Origin: Inia geoffrensis
Lineage: Eukaryota > Chordata > Mammalia > Artiodactyla > Iniidae
Assembly: GCA_036417435.1 (NCBI GenBank)
Contig: CM070907.1
Coordinates: 63,162,001-63,226,000 of the forward strand
Length of the DNA: 64,000 nucleotides
Direction: 5' to 3'
Shown: one piece after another, positions 1 through 10,678 of the stretch
Layout of the letters: every line of letters starts with the position of its first letter
Numbering within the stretch: position 1 is the stretch's first letter
Translations under genes and position numbers: made by a program
The notes under the pieces: model-generated
What the model saw: only the letters and a program-made list of their open reading frames with translations
Database searches by the model: none
What the model was told of the DNA's origin: nothing

Positions 1-57
1 AAGATCAGATTCCACGTGTTTAGTAGTTTTCAGTAGAGGAGCCAGTGGACTTTGGGT
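1..57 (-). other. SYTL2: Start of the SYTL2 3'UTR
   Basis: Sequence after the TGA on the minus strand, in the same exon. It is cut by the window edge and has no AATAAA signal. Confidence 0.85.
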
Positions 58-203
58 TCACTTGGAAATCTTGGCAATCAAGAGCATTCTAAGAGGCAGG
101 GTTGCTTCAGTCCAAGTGTTGGGGGAATTTACCATCTTTTCCCAGAGAGCAACTTCCTCTGAAGTAGAGTCCATCCAATCCACTTCAGTACCATAGCTTT
201 TCC
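58..203 (-). CDS. SYTL2: SYTL2 coding exon 18: C-terminus of C2B and stop
   Basis: About residues 887-934: [16 protein letters not shown], then [12 protein letters not shown] and [14 protein letters not shown], followed by TGA at 58-60. The acceptor tttttccag lies after an interrupted T tract. The remaining 57 bases to the window start are 3'UTR; no polyadenylation signal is visible in them. Confidence 0.96.
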
Positions 204-1045
204 CTGGAAAAAAAAGGGAAACTTTGCATTTAGAAAGGAATAGCTCATTGGGAAAAAACTGAGTCATTCCCTAATTATAATCACCAATGGAAACAGCTAG
301 GAAGAGTTTTAACATCACCAGGAGGGCAGAGAAAGAACTGTTTAACCATCTGAGATATCCAATAATGGGACGCACCACAATTGGGATTATTCTCATTACT
401 CTCAGAGTAATGATTTCTCTTCACATCCATATAAAAGTTAGATGAGAATGTGTCAGGTGCAATAAGGCGATAGTAGGGAGGATTCCAGCATTGGGTTGGA
501 AGTGACAGTAGGTGATCTCTAGGGAAGTGCGGTTACAGCTTTAGTGTCTAACAGACTCGATTTTGAATCCTGGCTCTGCCACATATTAGCTCTGTTTCTT
601 AATTTCTTGGAACATCAGTTTCTCTGGGGCTAACATTAGAAACAACTCATAGAACTGCTGTGAGGATTAAATGAAATAATGCAAATAAAGCACTTAGTAC
701 AGTGATCAGTGCTCCATAAATATTAGTTACTATTATTATGCAAAGCACACTTTTAGCCATGAAGGGCCATAAATGGTTTTTTTCAGGAAAGAGTAATGAT
801 GAAGGCTTTTCTGGTTTCCCCGCACAATAACTTAAGCTCTGTGTGGACGGACACTGCATCCCGTTAATCTTTGTATCCAGAGTCCTTGGCACACAGCCTG
901 ACATTCCTTCACTCATTCATTTCATCATACTTAACAGAAACAGTATCTGTTTTCATTAGGAAGAAGCAAAACAACAAACCAACCAATCTCTAGTGTCTCC
1001 AGAAGCATTTGACTCATGGAGAATTAAAAATGTAACAAATGTTAC
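204..1045 (-). other. SYTL2: Intron 17
   Basis: Donor gtaaca, acceptor tttttccag. It holds a MIR remnant near 540-735; nothing else was recognised. Confidence 0.9.
540..735 (+). repeat. MIR SINE remnant
   Basis: TTTTGAATCCTGGCTCTGCC and AAATGAAATAATGCAAATAA with a CATAAATATTAGTTACTATT end are MIR signatures. Confidence 0.7.
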
Positions 1046-1251
1046 CTGTTCCAAAGCCAATCCGAAGACCTCCCAAAAACTGGTTGGTTAATTTGTAATG
1101 GTCCCAGACGGTAAGCTCGACACAGGCTTCCGTCAGGTCCTCCGGCCTGAACCCATCATACACCATGGTGTGGTTGAAGACAGGGTTGGTGGTCTTCCCC
1201 ACAGCTCTCGTCTTCTGGCGACTTTTCCTACTTGTATCTGGAAGGATGGTA
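1046..1251 (-). CDS. SYTL2: SYTL2 coding exon 17: central part of C2B
   Basis: About residues 818-886: [14 protein letters not shown], then [16 protein letters not shown] and [17 protein letters not shown]. It contains the C2B basic strand and loop 3, with a single loop-3 aspartate in VWDHYK. It ends FGTG split over the junction. Acceptor cttttgtag, donor G|gtaaca. Confidence 0.96.
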
Positions 1252-1366
1252 CTACAAAAGGAAACATTATTGTGAGAGCATTTTAATAAGACAGTAAACT
1301 CATGCTTTCAGTGTGCTTCAGCTACTGAGGATTGGCGAGAGGAAATGGAAGAAAAAAAGAGTGTAG

Positions 1367-1396
1367 AGAGATGGTGATGGTGATGGCGATGGTGGG
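1367..1396 (+). repeat. Short GATGGT-type tandem repeat
   Basis: ATGGTGATGGTGATGGCGAT followed by GGTGGGGGGC, about five imperfect units. Confidence 0.8.
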
Positions 1397-1429
1397 GGGC
1401 ATCCTGCTGGAAAGGCTCTCTGCACCACA

Positions 1430-1630
1430 GTGGACCACAGTTGCTTGGAATCCTGACTCTGCCACTTAGTGGCTGTGTAGTATAGGAAACTGACTTAACC
1501 TCTTAGACACTTGCTCCCTCATCTATAAAATGGGAATGGTGATGCCTACCTCAAAAGGTTAATATTAGAATTACATATTAAGCAAACAACTTAGTTCAGT
1601 ACCTGCACTTAGTGTTTACTATGTAGCAAT
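1430..1630 (+). repeat. MIR SINE remnant
   Basis: GGAATCCTGACTCTGCCACT and CTCCCTCATCTATAAAATGG are MIR core and tail sequence. Confidence 0.72.
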
Positions 1631-2404
1631 TGTTTGAGGATTCCTCTAAAATCGATTCCTGATTATCCGTGATAGCCTAAGAAATCAGTCTCGTACAGAA
1701 CTGCAAAAGAAGAGAGACCTCTCCAATTTGCTAGATTTGACTTTGGGAATAAATTATATTACATATTTGCAATTATTTATATTTACTTTATGGTAATAAT
1801 TGAAATTAATTTAACCTACCATGTCTCTTGTGAAGGCAAGAAGGGCCGGGACTAGTCTTGGAATGGGAGACTGACCTGAGCTGAAAAACTTATCAGTTGA
1901 CATCTATGAAGAATATGTATAGGGAAAATCATAAATAAGGTCATATAAACTTAAATAGCTACAACTGGTCTTCTGGTAGAATCTATATAGATAAAACTAG
2001 CCAGAGAGAGTTAGGACAGCACAATAATACCTGCTTAGTTACTATTTACTAGATGCCAAGCATTTATATTACAACAGAGAAAAAGGTTGCAACTTAAAAA
2101 CCCAAATTGCCTTAAGCTCTTATGAGCTAATTATTAGTATGGGCCTATTTAGCAAATAACTTCCCAGCTATTTACAGACTGATGCAAAAGGCCTTTTGCA
2201 AATGGGCCACAAAACAGATGCTCCACAAAGGATCCAAGAGGTGTGGCATCACCATTAGCCATTTCATAAACTCTTTAGTATTGAATATTGTCCTCATCAG
2301 CAGATGTACCTCCTAGAAGGCATTACTGAGTATCTGAGTATGTGATCTCTGGTTTCGATTGTATATATTCCCTCTTATCTTTATGATTTTAAAACTAAAT
2401 GAAG

Positions 2405-2786
2405 TACTTCCCTGGTGGTGCAGTGGTTAAGAATCGCCTGCCAATGCAGGGGACACAGGACACAGGTTCAATCCCTGGTCCGGAAAGATCCCACATGCTG
2501 CGGAACAACTAAGCCCATGTACCACAACTACTGAGCCTGTGCTCTAGAGCCTGCGAGCCACAACTTACTGAGCCTGCATGCCGCAACTACTGAGGCCCCG
2601 CGTGCCTAGAGTCCGTGCTCCGCAACAAGAGAAGCCACGGCAATGAGAAGCCCGCGCACCACACAGAAGAGTAGCCCCCGCTCAGCACAACTAGAGAAAG
2701 CCCGCACGTAGCAGCGAAGACCCAATGCAGCCAAAAATAAATAAATAAATAAATAAATAAATTTATTTAGAAAACCCAAAAAGCAA
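2405..2786 (+). repeat. CHR-family SINE, long form
   Basis: The tRNA-derived head ACTTCCCTGGTGGTGCAGTGG is followed by repeated ACAACTACTGAGCC units, ACCCAATGCAGCC and an AAATAAATAA tail. The flanking duplication AAAACTAAATGAAG is at 2391-2404 and 2787-2800. This is the older, longer cetartiodactyl form. Confidence 0.93.
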
Positions 2787-2974
2787 AAAACTAAATGAAG
2801 CCTTGGAGGGGGTTCGTGTCAAAGATCCCTCTAGCTCAAGTCGCCACTGTCTCAAGTTATTTTATTTATACTACGAATGATGACTTTCAGCATCACAGAT
2901 ACAGAAAAGTAAAACCAAGCAGCAAAGGCCAGGCTATCGTAGAACTGAGGGTGGAGAGTTATCAATGCTGTTAC

Positions 2975-3074
2975 CATTTAACAAAAGAATTTAGATGGCT
3001 GCCCCTTAGCAGTGGTAGATCAAGGCATTCCTTCACCCAGATGTGCACTTCTCCAGTTGTAGGAAGCTTTTTAC
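2975..3074 (-). CDS. SYTL2: SYTL2 coding exon 16: C2B strands 2-3
   Basis: About residues 785-817: [20 protein letters not shown], then [13 protein letters not shown]. Loop 1 of C2B lacks the usual aspartates (synaptotagmin D-P-Y-V-K is N-S-F-V-K here), so calcium coordination by C2B is not expected. Acceptor tgttacag, donor TG|gtaaca. Confidence 0.95.
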
Positions 3075-3689
3075 CTGTAACAGAAGAAAGAGAGAGAAAA
3101 TGAAATTCCACTGCCATTCCTCCCTTGGCAGTACTGCATCCAAAGATGCCAACCTAAAAATGGTCTGACATAGCGATGCTAGCTAGTGCTTGATCATATG
3201 ATCCTAACTGATTATATCTGTTCTTAACTATATCTTTCATAGTCTTGACTGTACTGAGCTCAGAGAGCTCTATGAAAATAATTTAATTGATTCCAAGTAC
3301 AGAGTATTACATCATTCTTTTTGGGTTTTGCTTGGCTCAATGAGATCAATTATAGATAGTAGGTATGTGAATCATCCATTTACAGATATATTCAATACTA
3401 CTCAGTGAAATGCATATACCTTTCAAATATTAATACCAATATCAATCAGTGCTGATAGGAGGCATTTTAAACATATTTGAGTATAGAGTAACCAAAACAG
3501 GTATTGGTTAAGGTATAGTCACTCTTCTTGTTAAAAGTAGTTACAAATTTTATAGGACTATTGTATAGACACACATAACAGCCAGTATTATGGACAGGCA
3601 ATTACTGAGAAGTTGGCTTAGTCTGAAGTTGTTGTCTAGGTTGGGTGCACATGGGTGGAGGGGTACTACCGTATATTTCTGGATGGGTG

Positions 3690-3970
3690 GGCCCAATCAG
3701 TCAACCAACCAGTATTTAATGAGCATCTATTATGTGCTCAGCCCCATCCTAGGAATGTCATTGGACATACAAGGAATACAGGAAATCTATGTCCTTGGGA
3801 GATGTTTACAGTTCAGCTAGAGAGAGAAAATCAATAAAAACTATAAAAATGTAATATAAGAATGAAATGCAAAGTTATTACTGTAACGTTCTAGAAGATG
3901 ATGTGATCAGTGAGGGTAAAAACATTCAGGAAAAGCTTTAGGGAGGAGATGGGACTTCATCTAAGACTTG
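3690..3970 (-). mobile_element. L2-like remnant, antisense
   Basis: GAGCATCTATTATGTGCTCA with a later GGGACTTCATCTAAGACTTG follows the order of the reverse L2 3' end, strongly diverged. Confidence 0.5.
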
Positions 3971-4404
3971 GATAGGCTACTGAAAGCACCTGCGTTTGCA
4001 GCCCCTGATTTCAGTCCTAACATTCATATAGATTCTTAAGGAGGACAACTTGGGGAAGTGTGTGGGAAATGAGAGGGGGGGTTAGCACTCATTGCCTGAC
4101 AGTCTCTCGCTCCTTAACTGTGCTAGAGAACTGAGGCCTTAACATCAAGGATGCAATTAAAAATTTTGAAGAAAAAGCTTTCTCCCCTAATGAGACCTTG
4201 AGAGTAGAAGACAAATGAGCTCTAATTTCTTAGGGGCTTCATATGAATTCTCCCAATTCCCACCTATGGGGGAAAAATACACACCAGTTCCATTTGTATC
4301 ACAGCACTATACAGGAAAGGCCATTCACACTGCGGAGATACAAACTTTTGGGAGAGTGAGGTAAAAGTTAAAACAAGGGCAGTAAGCTGGACTGAAAAAA
4401 AAAA

Positions 4405-4650
4405 AAATGAGAATTTTTCTCATAGAAACAGAAAATAGAATGGTGGTTACCAGGAAGGGGAACCTGGAGGGAAGGGGAAGAAGGGAATTGTGGTTTAATG
4501 GGTATAGAGTTTCAGATATACAAGATGAAAAAGTCCAGAGATCTGCTTCACAACATTGTAAATATACTTAACACTACTAATGGTACAGTTAAAAAGGTTA
4601 AAAAAAATTTTATGTTATGTGTTTTTACGACAAAAAAAAAAAAAGAAAAT
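4405..4650 (+). mobile_element. L1 3' end (old, L1MA/MB-like)
   Basis: ATAGAATGGTGGTTACCAGG, TTTAATGGGTATAGAGTTTC and a terminal A run are typical of mammalian L1 3'UTRs. Family level is from memory. Confidence 0.75.
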
Positions 4651-4816
4651 TTTGTAGTTTACAACCGTGATTTGACTCATTCGGTCTATACGATTACTAT
4701 ATTAGTAAGTTTATTTAGGGCTTCACCTTTGAAAAAATCATCGCACTCAAAGAAGTCCTTGAAGAGGGGAGACATAAGGTTAAGGACATAAATCTGGAGA
4801 GAAAATCACTACATAC

Positions 4817-4895
4817 CAGGCATTGGCTCTGGGACATACTGGAGAGCTAACTTCATTTCACCTCTGTTTTCTGCTTCAAAGGCAACTGGTGCTGT
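4817..4895 (-). CDS. SYTL2: SYTL2 coding exon 15: C2A-C2B junction
   Basis: About residues 759-784: [20 protein letters not shown] then [18 protein letters not shown] is the first strand of C2B. Acceptor attttccag, donor G|gtatgt. Confidence 0.95.
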
Positions 4896-5972
4896 CTGGA
4901 AAATGAAGGAATGTCAGCAGGTATGAGACACAAACCATTTACCCTGTTTGTTGGTGCTCTGTTACGGGACCATATCCGCCTCATTTCTCGGATTAGGTAT
5001 CACTCATGAGTGCCCTGGATTAAAATTTCCCTCCTCATCAGAGCTACACTGTTGCTTTTATATCTGAGAAAGCTATATTGTGTATCTTTGCGGGGTGCCC
5101 AGAAAACATTTCAAGGTCTTTAGTTCAGAGAAATCAGAATGGCTTTCTTGGAGACAGGAGAGATGCTCTGAGATGCTTTGGTTTTCATAGAAACACATAC
5201 ATTTTGTCAGTCATTCAGCCAGCACATAAAACAACTTATTTGTATTCTCTTTCTTTGAAGGAGTAAGAAGAGTCGGAGGTCGGGGGGGAGCGGGACAAAT
5301 ACTATATTGTCAAACCTGCATTAACCTAATTATTTTAGACCAAACGAGGAGATGCCTGTAAGAATAACAAAGACTGAACAATAATTTAAAAACATATCTA
5401 TTATAAGAGAGAGGGAGTTCTAATTTCAAATTCTGGTCTTTCAGAGCCTTATTTCTAAAACATGGCTACATGTCAGAAACATAAGGGAAGTTAGTTAAAA
5501 ATGAGATGCTTTTGACAACTTCTGAGGAATTCTCATCTAGCAAGTCATGGGTAGACCTAGAAATAAGTGCTTCAGGTGATTGTGATGTGATATTTTGGAA
5601 CCATTTCTTAAGTGGAACTGTTTTCTTGTGTAGATACTCAATAATAGTTTGTAGTAATTGTATGTATCACTTGCAGCTATGATGGACTAGCTGGGATCAC
5701 ACCAACCCTCCCGATGAGGATTAAAAAAAAAAACAAGACTGGATTAAAAGAATCTATTTGAAGGTGATGAAGAATTATTACATTAGACAGGACTCAAATG
5801 GACAAGATGTTGGAGCCTGACATTCTCTGCTTTCCACTTTGAGGCATTAGCTGATTTTCAAGTAGTGCCAACTGAGAGCACAACAAGCCTAGCAGGAAGA
5901 GCAGGGCTTCTCACAGTGCTGGGGAGGCAAAAACTGGCCAGCTAAGGAAAGATGGTCTCAGAAAGTACTCTA

Positions 5973-6170
5973 GACCAGTAGTTCTCAAAGTATAGTCTCC
6001 AGGCCGGCAGCATCAGCAATGCCTGGGAATTTGTTAGAAATGCATATTCTTGGGCCAGATCTTACCAAAACAGAAATCCTCAGAACAGGGCCAGAAATCT
6101 ATGTTTTAATAAGTCCTTCAGGTGAATTGGATACATGCTAAAATTTGAGTACTACCTAGGTTTTCAGCTG
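5973..6170 (+). mobile_element. MER5A-type hAT (Charlie) nonautonomous DNA transposon remnant
   Basis: Begins CAGTAGTTCTCAAAGTATAG, contains GCCTGGGAATTTGTTAGAAA and ends near TTTGAGTACTACC, giving imperfect terminal inverted repeats like MER5A. Confidence 0.75.
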
Positions 6171-6339
6171 CAACCCATGAAAGACCACGGTCTAGGAATA
6201 TGGGCAAAGAAAAACTAGATCAGACCATGTGAAAGCTGAACCCCAGCTTCTAGTCAGTTCATTACCAGACTAGATTAAGGTGGTGTGTCCCTACTCTGTG
6301 TGTCAGATGCAAAAGTAAACCCTCTCAAATTATCCCTCG

Positions 6340-6790
6340 AATTTCTCATATGCAATGTCCAGCACGCAATAAAAAATGAACAGGCATACCAGAACAAAGG
6401 ACCAAATGACCAAACTAAGATAAAAAATTAGATAAGAGAGACTCACAAATGTTTAAGATATTGGAGTTTTCAGGTACACACTTTAAATAACTTTGATTAA
6501 TACATTCATAAAGATAATGTGAAGGTGGAGAATTTTAGCAGAGAAATGGAATCTATAAAAAAGAATGAAATGAAAATGTAAGTCTGAAAAGTATAATTGA
6601 GGACCTGTAGCTGGGTGTAACAGCAGATTAGACACAGCAGATAAGAAAATTATTGAACTAAAAGATAGGTTAGCCAAAAATAGCCAGCCCAAAGAATAGA
6701 GAGGAAAAAAAAAAGGAATAGAAAATATAGAAAAGAGCATAAGAAACATATGGGACAGAGTGAAAAGACATAATGATCCCAAACTATGGA
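6340..6790 (+). mobile_element. L1/HAL1-like fragment
   Basis: A-rich sequence with AAGAAAATTATTGAACTAAA and ACATATGGGACAGAGTGAAA resembles HAL1/L1 ORF1-like sequence. Open frame lost. Confidence 0.5.
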
Positions 6791-6891
6791 TAAGCATTCT
6801 GAATGAAAACGCAATTTTACAGCAGCTCTCTCCTGTATCCTAGGCCCCAAACCAACCAACCAACAAACCAAACAAAAAACTCTGCACTTAC

Positions 6892-7062
6892 CTTCCGCTT
6901 TAGAGGGTACCACTTCAATTGTTTATTCTGTTTGTCATCCCAGTCCCAAGTTTCCAAATCAAGTTCCACTTCCCCTAGAAAACTATTGCGCTTAAATGTA
7001 TCTCGATGCCAAACAGATAGGTTCAGTTTCTGTGTCTTTAAGATTTGCCTGTCGATTTTATA
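6892..7062 (-). CDS. SYTL2: SYTL2 coding exon 14: C2A loop 3 and C-terminal strands
   Basis: 57 codons, about residues 702-758. Loop 3 reads [16 protein letters not shown]. Compared with synaptotagmin-1 YDFDRFSKHD, the first and last loop-3 aspartates are replaced by His (about 720) and Ser (about 728), leaving only about D722. It ends WYPLKRK. Acceptor aactgcag, donor AAG|gtaagt; phase 0-0. Confidence 0.96.
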
Positions 7063-7461
7063 CTGCAGTTCAAAGAAGGAAATGAAAGTGGTAAATATTA
7101 TTATTTTATGCCAAAGTTGTGACACAGAGATGAAGAAAAAGGTCATCTGTGTAGATCAGATTTTCTCATCTGTTAGGTTTCAAGTCTCAAGAATATTGCA
7201 AAGTCATCTTATTCTAAGTGTCTTGTTTCAAAGAGCTCAAATTCATCTTTCACAAAAGCTCATTTTTCTTTCCCCCTCTGGAAAAGCAAATGATGGCTCA
7301 AATATCATAGCCGGTAATAGCTCTCTAAAAACAAAAGCCAATTATTCAATTTTTACTGGATGTTTTTAGTTCTAACTAGATATAACATAAATCAAAGTCA
7401 GTCTAAAAATACAAATGAAGTTGAATCCAATGGTCTGTTTTCTACCTAAGGACAAAGTTGT

Positions 7462-7640
7462 TTTTTTTTTTTAATAGACTTTATTTTTTACAGCAGTTTT
7501 AGATTCACACAAAATTGAAAGTACAGAACAGTTCCCATATATCACCTGTCCCATATACAGACAACCTCTCCCACCATTATCCTGCAAGGGCAAGATATTT
7601 TTCAAGAAAAGATCAACCTGGTTTTTTTTGGCATCCTAAT
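7462..7640 (-). mobile_element. Antisense L1 3'UTR fragment
   Basis: Poly-T followed by TTACAGCAGTTTTAGATTCA and CAGTTCCCATATATCACC, the reverse of a common old L1 3' end. Confidence 0.65.
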
Positions 7641-8109
7641 AGTTTTAATCTAAAATGTAGTCAATCCTTGATTATATATAATCATGGAAGAGATAATAGT
7701 CTTTCTAATCTAAAAATAATCGCTATTTGGCTTTATGATATACTACTTGACTGTCCATTTTGGTTGTAGCAGACTTGCCTTTCTCTGAGTTTACCATTTA
7801 AACTAGCTGGCTTTTCCTGAGTATAGGGTTGAAGTAGCTGACCTAGAAATAGCTAGGGTTCTGAAGTATATCATAGTCAAATCATAATTAAAAACTTGCT
7901 ACAGAAAATTCACCCATGGATGACTGAGGGTTAATTTAATGCTGCCCCTTTTCTCAGAGGATAACCAAATACTTGGACAGAGTTTTCAGAAAGAGGGAAT
8001 GAATATCCTTCTCATATTTGCAGTTTTAAATAATCTGTTACTCATGACTAAGGCAGCATAATAAAGTTTGAAGGAAAAAGGAATATGGGCATTTGAGCCA
8101 GGTATATTC

Positions 8110-8670
8110 TTCATTCGTCTATCCATCCATCTATCCTTCCATCTATAAACATTTTTTAAGTACCTATACCAGACACTGTGCTAAGAGCCAGCATTTACTA
8201 AGTGTTTAATGCACACTAATTACTTCATACATATTGGTAGGTAGGTACTTTTCTTATCTCCCTTTTGCAGATCTGAAGTGTAGATGGGTTAAATCATTTG
8301 CGTAAGGGTACGCAGTTTACAAGCAACACATAGTTGGTCCCTGCCCTCATGGAACTTACAATTAAACCAGTAGTTAAAGTGGTGAATGTTAACACGGCCT
8401 ATTGTAAAACAAGGAGACTGAGGCAGCAGACAGCAGGGAAACTTAGGGGTTAAGGACAGCTTCTCATAGGAAGAGGCATTTCAGGCTGTGGGAAGTAGTT
8501 ACGGACAGAATATGGGGAAGAATATCCCAGTCTGAAGGAACAGAAAGTCCCAGCAGTGTGAGAAAATGTAGTTCCTCCAAAGAACAGAAAGGAATCCGGG
8601 TGACCTGAAGAAAGACTATGAAAGTGGAATGATGAGGCTGGAGCTCAGGTTATCAAGGGAGTGGTATGCG
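8110..8670 (-). mobile_element. L2 remnant, antisense
   Basis: TCCATCTATAAACATTTTTT, CCTATACCAGACACTGTGCT and CCCTGCCCTCATGGAACTTA match the reversed L2 3' end; interrupted around 8190-8330. Confidence 0.6.
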
Positions 8671-8779
8671 TGTTAAGATGGGTGTACGTGACCCTAAGGA
8701 TAATGGGAATCCTCAAATATTTTAAGCAAAGAAATAACATGATCAGAATTAGGCTTTTATAAGATTGTTTTGGCGGCAA

Positions 8780-8975
8780 TGCTCAACTTTATCAGCTGTG
8801 TATCCTTGAGCAAGTTCCTTTATTTCTCTAAGCTTCATTTGCCTCATCTGTGAGACGCAGATAATACTATCCCCCTGGCAGGGTATGGAGGGCATGCATG
8901 AGATAATGCATACAACAGTCATGGTGTATCATCTCATACAAAGCAGATTCTCAGAAAATGGTTATTCATTTCCTT
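8780..8975 (+). repeat. MIR SINE remnant
   Basis: CTTGAGCAAGTTCCTTTATT, TTGCCTCATCTGTGAGACGC and CATGAGATAATGCATACAAC. Confidence 0.68.
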
Positions 8976-9084
8976 CTCTCTTGGTGACTGACTTCCTCTG
9001 CAGAGATACTACCCAAGATGACATGGCCTTTTAAATGCATAGGTCACCATTTAGGATTTTCCTAGATAGAGAGGTCATAGATAC

Positions 9085-9187
9085 CCGCAGTATCTCATTA
9101 TACACAGGATTCAACGTTTTCTTCACTACGAGCGTTTTCTTCTTGCCCATTTTGCCCTTGTCTGGTAACAGATAAGTCTTTACATAT
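9085..9187 (-). CDS. SYTL2: SYTL2 coding exon 13: C2A polybasic strand
   Basis: About residues 668-701: [18 protein letters not shown], then [16 protein letters not shown]. The lysine-rich strand is the C2A polybasic patch used for acidic phospholipid binding, and KTLNPVYNE is a core C2 signature. Acceptor tttttag, donor CGG|gtatct. It joins exon 14 in phase 0. Confidence 0.96.
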
Positions 9188-10508
9188 CTAAAAAGAAAAT
9201 TGAACAGACAAGAAGGTCAGAGAAAATAAAAGTGATGTGTCTACCTCCATTTTAAAAAATGCATTGGAAATTGATAGAAATAATTATTTCATGACACTGG
9301 GAAAAACAGTATGTAATAAATGCTCTCACCAACACCTTTACGCTTAAGCTTTTAAAGTGATTTCAGTGGAATTGATCATTTTATATTGTTTTGAAGATTT
9401 TTAAGGGGTATTTCCTGAATTCCTTTCTTCCTTTGACCTTAACTAACGTGGGGCAGGGGGAAGACTACAGACCTCTAACGTGATGCTTAATTCTATTGGC
9501 TAGTGTCCTATTAAGAAAAGACTTTGGGGGCTTCCCTGGCGGCGCAGTGGTTGGGAGTCCGCCTGCTGATGCAGGGGGCATGGGTTCGTGCCTCGGTCCG
9601 GGAAGATCCCACATGCTGCGGGGCAGCTGGGCCCGTGAACCATGGCCGCTGAGCCTGTGCGTCCGGAGCCTGTGCTCCACAATGGGAGAGGCCACAACAG
9701 TGAGAGGCCCGCGCACCGCAAAAAAAAAAAGAAAAGACTTTGATGCTTGCAGAATTAAAAAAGTTTTTGTGACTGTCTTTTGAAAAAAAATAATCTGGTA
9801 CATACCTAATCAAGCCATATGAATGTTAAAAAAAAAAAAAAAAGAAGAAGAAAAAAAACAAAAACACTATTAAGCCCAGTTCCTTTTAGGATTGGGCTTA
9901 TGCTAGCAAAATAATCAGACTCTTCTGTATAGGGGTAAGTAGGGAATACCATTCAACTTTGTAACTAAACTGAAATGCAATTAAACCTGTGATTTCAAAG
10001 ATGAGTTGGTAATTCCCCCCTAAAGTTCTATAGAATATAATTTAAACATGGAAACTGCCTTATTCTAGAATCTTAACTATTTCTGCACTGCAGAGCATTA
10101 TAAAGTATGTCCCACGTGTCCCTAATCTTAGAGAAAGTTTGAAAGTGTGTGGAGAGAGATTGGGGCTCAATCCATCTTTCCTCATTTTGCGGCTGAATTT
10201 ATGTAAACAGTCGCTTATGTTCTCTGTCCCTTGTTTCCTTATCTGTAAAAAGAAGGAATCAGGACAAAATGACCTCAAAGGTCCCTTCCAACTTGAAACG
10301 TTTTGTGCTTCCCTGATATTTTTATAATTTAGTAGGTTTGGCATATGAATCTGTAAAGTAAACAGCATTTCCCCCCAACTTTTTTTTCTCAAACGTTCCT
10401 TTTAACACATTCACACACATACCCTCCCTTCAATTACTTCCTTTCCTTCCCAATTTCTACAAGATTAAGAGTAACTAAGAGAAAATAATGACTCCAAAAT
10501 GTACTTAC
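9188..10508 (-). other. SYTL2: Intron 12
   Basis: Donor gtaagt, acceptor ctttttag. It contains one CHR SINE with target-site duplication (9527-9728) and an A-rich run (9830-9860). The stretch at about 10150-10310 resembles the shared MIR3/L3 tail (ATGACCTCAAAGGTCCCTTC), weakly. Confidence 0.88.
9527..9728 (+). repeat. CHR-family SINE, cetacean short form
   Basis: Head GGCTTCCCTGGCGGCGCAG, B-box-like GGTTCGTGCC, tail CCGCAAAAAAA. Target-site duplication AAGAAAAGACTTTG at 9513-9526 and 9729-9742. Confidence 0.95.
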
Positions 10509-10678
10509 GGGTCCGAACGCTGTTTTTTAATATCTGCTGCTGCTAAGTCTTTACACTGGGCCACAAAGACATGCAACTCCTTCAGTGAGTCCACATAGTC
10601 GACTGCAAACTGAATATTTCCCTTCACTTCCAGATTGCCAAAGTCTCCACTATAAACACTCATCACACTGCCGCTCAC
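10509..10678 (-). CDS. SYTL2: SYTL2 coding exon 12: start of C2A
   Basis: About residues 611-667. C2A begins near [10 protein letters not shown] (about 630) with strands 1-2 and loop 1, [16 protein letters not shown]. The loop-1 acidic positions matching synaptotagmin Ca2+ ligands are kept (about D659 and D666). Other ligands are lost in exon 14, so the domain should bind phosphatidylserine without calcium, as reported for Slp2-a. Acceptor cgttttcag, donor CC|gtaagt. Confidence 0.96.

Larger units (their letters stand above)
1252..2974 (-). other. SYTL2: Intron 16
   Basis: Donor gtaaca, acceptor cttttgtag. Contents are a short GATGGT-type repeat (1367-1396), a MIR (about 1430-1630) and a long-form CHR SINE (2405-2786). 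About 1630-2390 is AT-rich unique-looking sequence with no recognised feature. Confidence 0.9.
3075..4816 (-). other. SYTL2: Intron 15
   Basis: Donor gtatgt, acceptor tgttacag. It contains an L2-like piece (about 3690-3970) and an L1 3' end (about 4405-4650). Nothing was recognised in 3075-3690 or 3970-4400. Confidence 0.88.
4896..6891 (-). other. SYTL2: Intron 14
   Basis: Donor gtaagt, acceptor attttccag. It contains a MER5A-type hAT remnant (about 5973-6170) and an L1/HAL1-like stretch (about 6340-6790). Nothing was recognised in 4896-5970. Confidence 0.88.
7063..9084 (-). other. SYTL2: Intron 13
   Basis: Donor gtatct, acceptor aactgcag. It contains an L1 3' fragment (7462-7640), an L2 remnant (about 8110-8670) and a MIR (about 8780-8975). 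The remainder is featureless. Confidence 0.88.

Noticed and set aside
6803..7369. 188-codon open frame on the plus strand
   Set aside because: It runs antisense over SYTL2 exon 14 and its intron; no family resemblance and the opposite strand is clearly coding.
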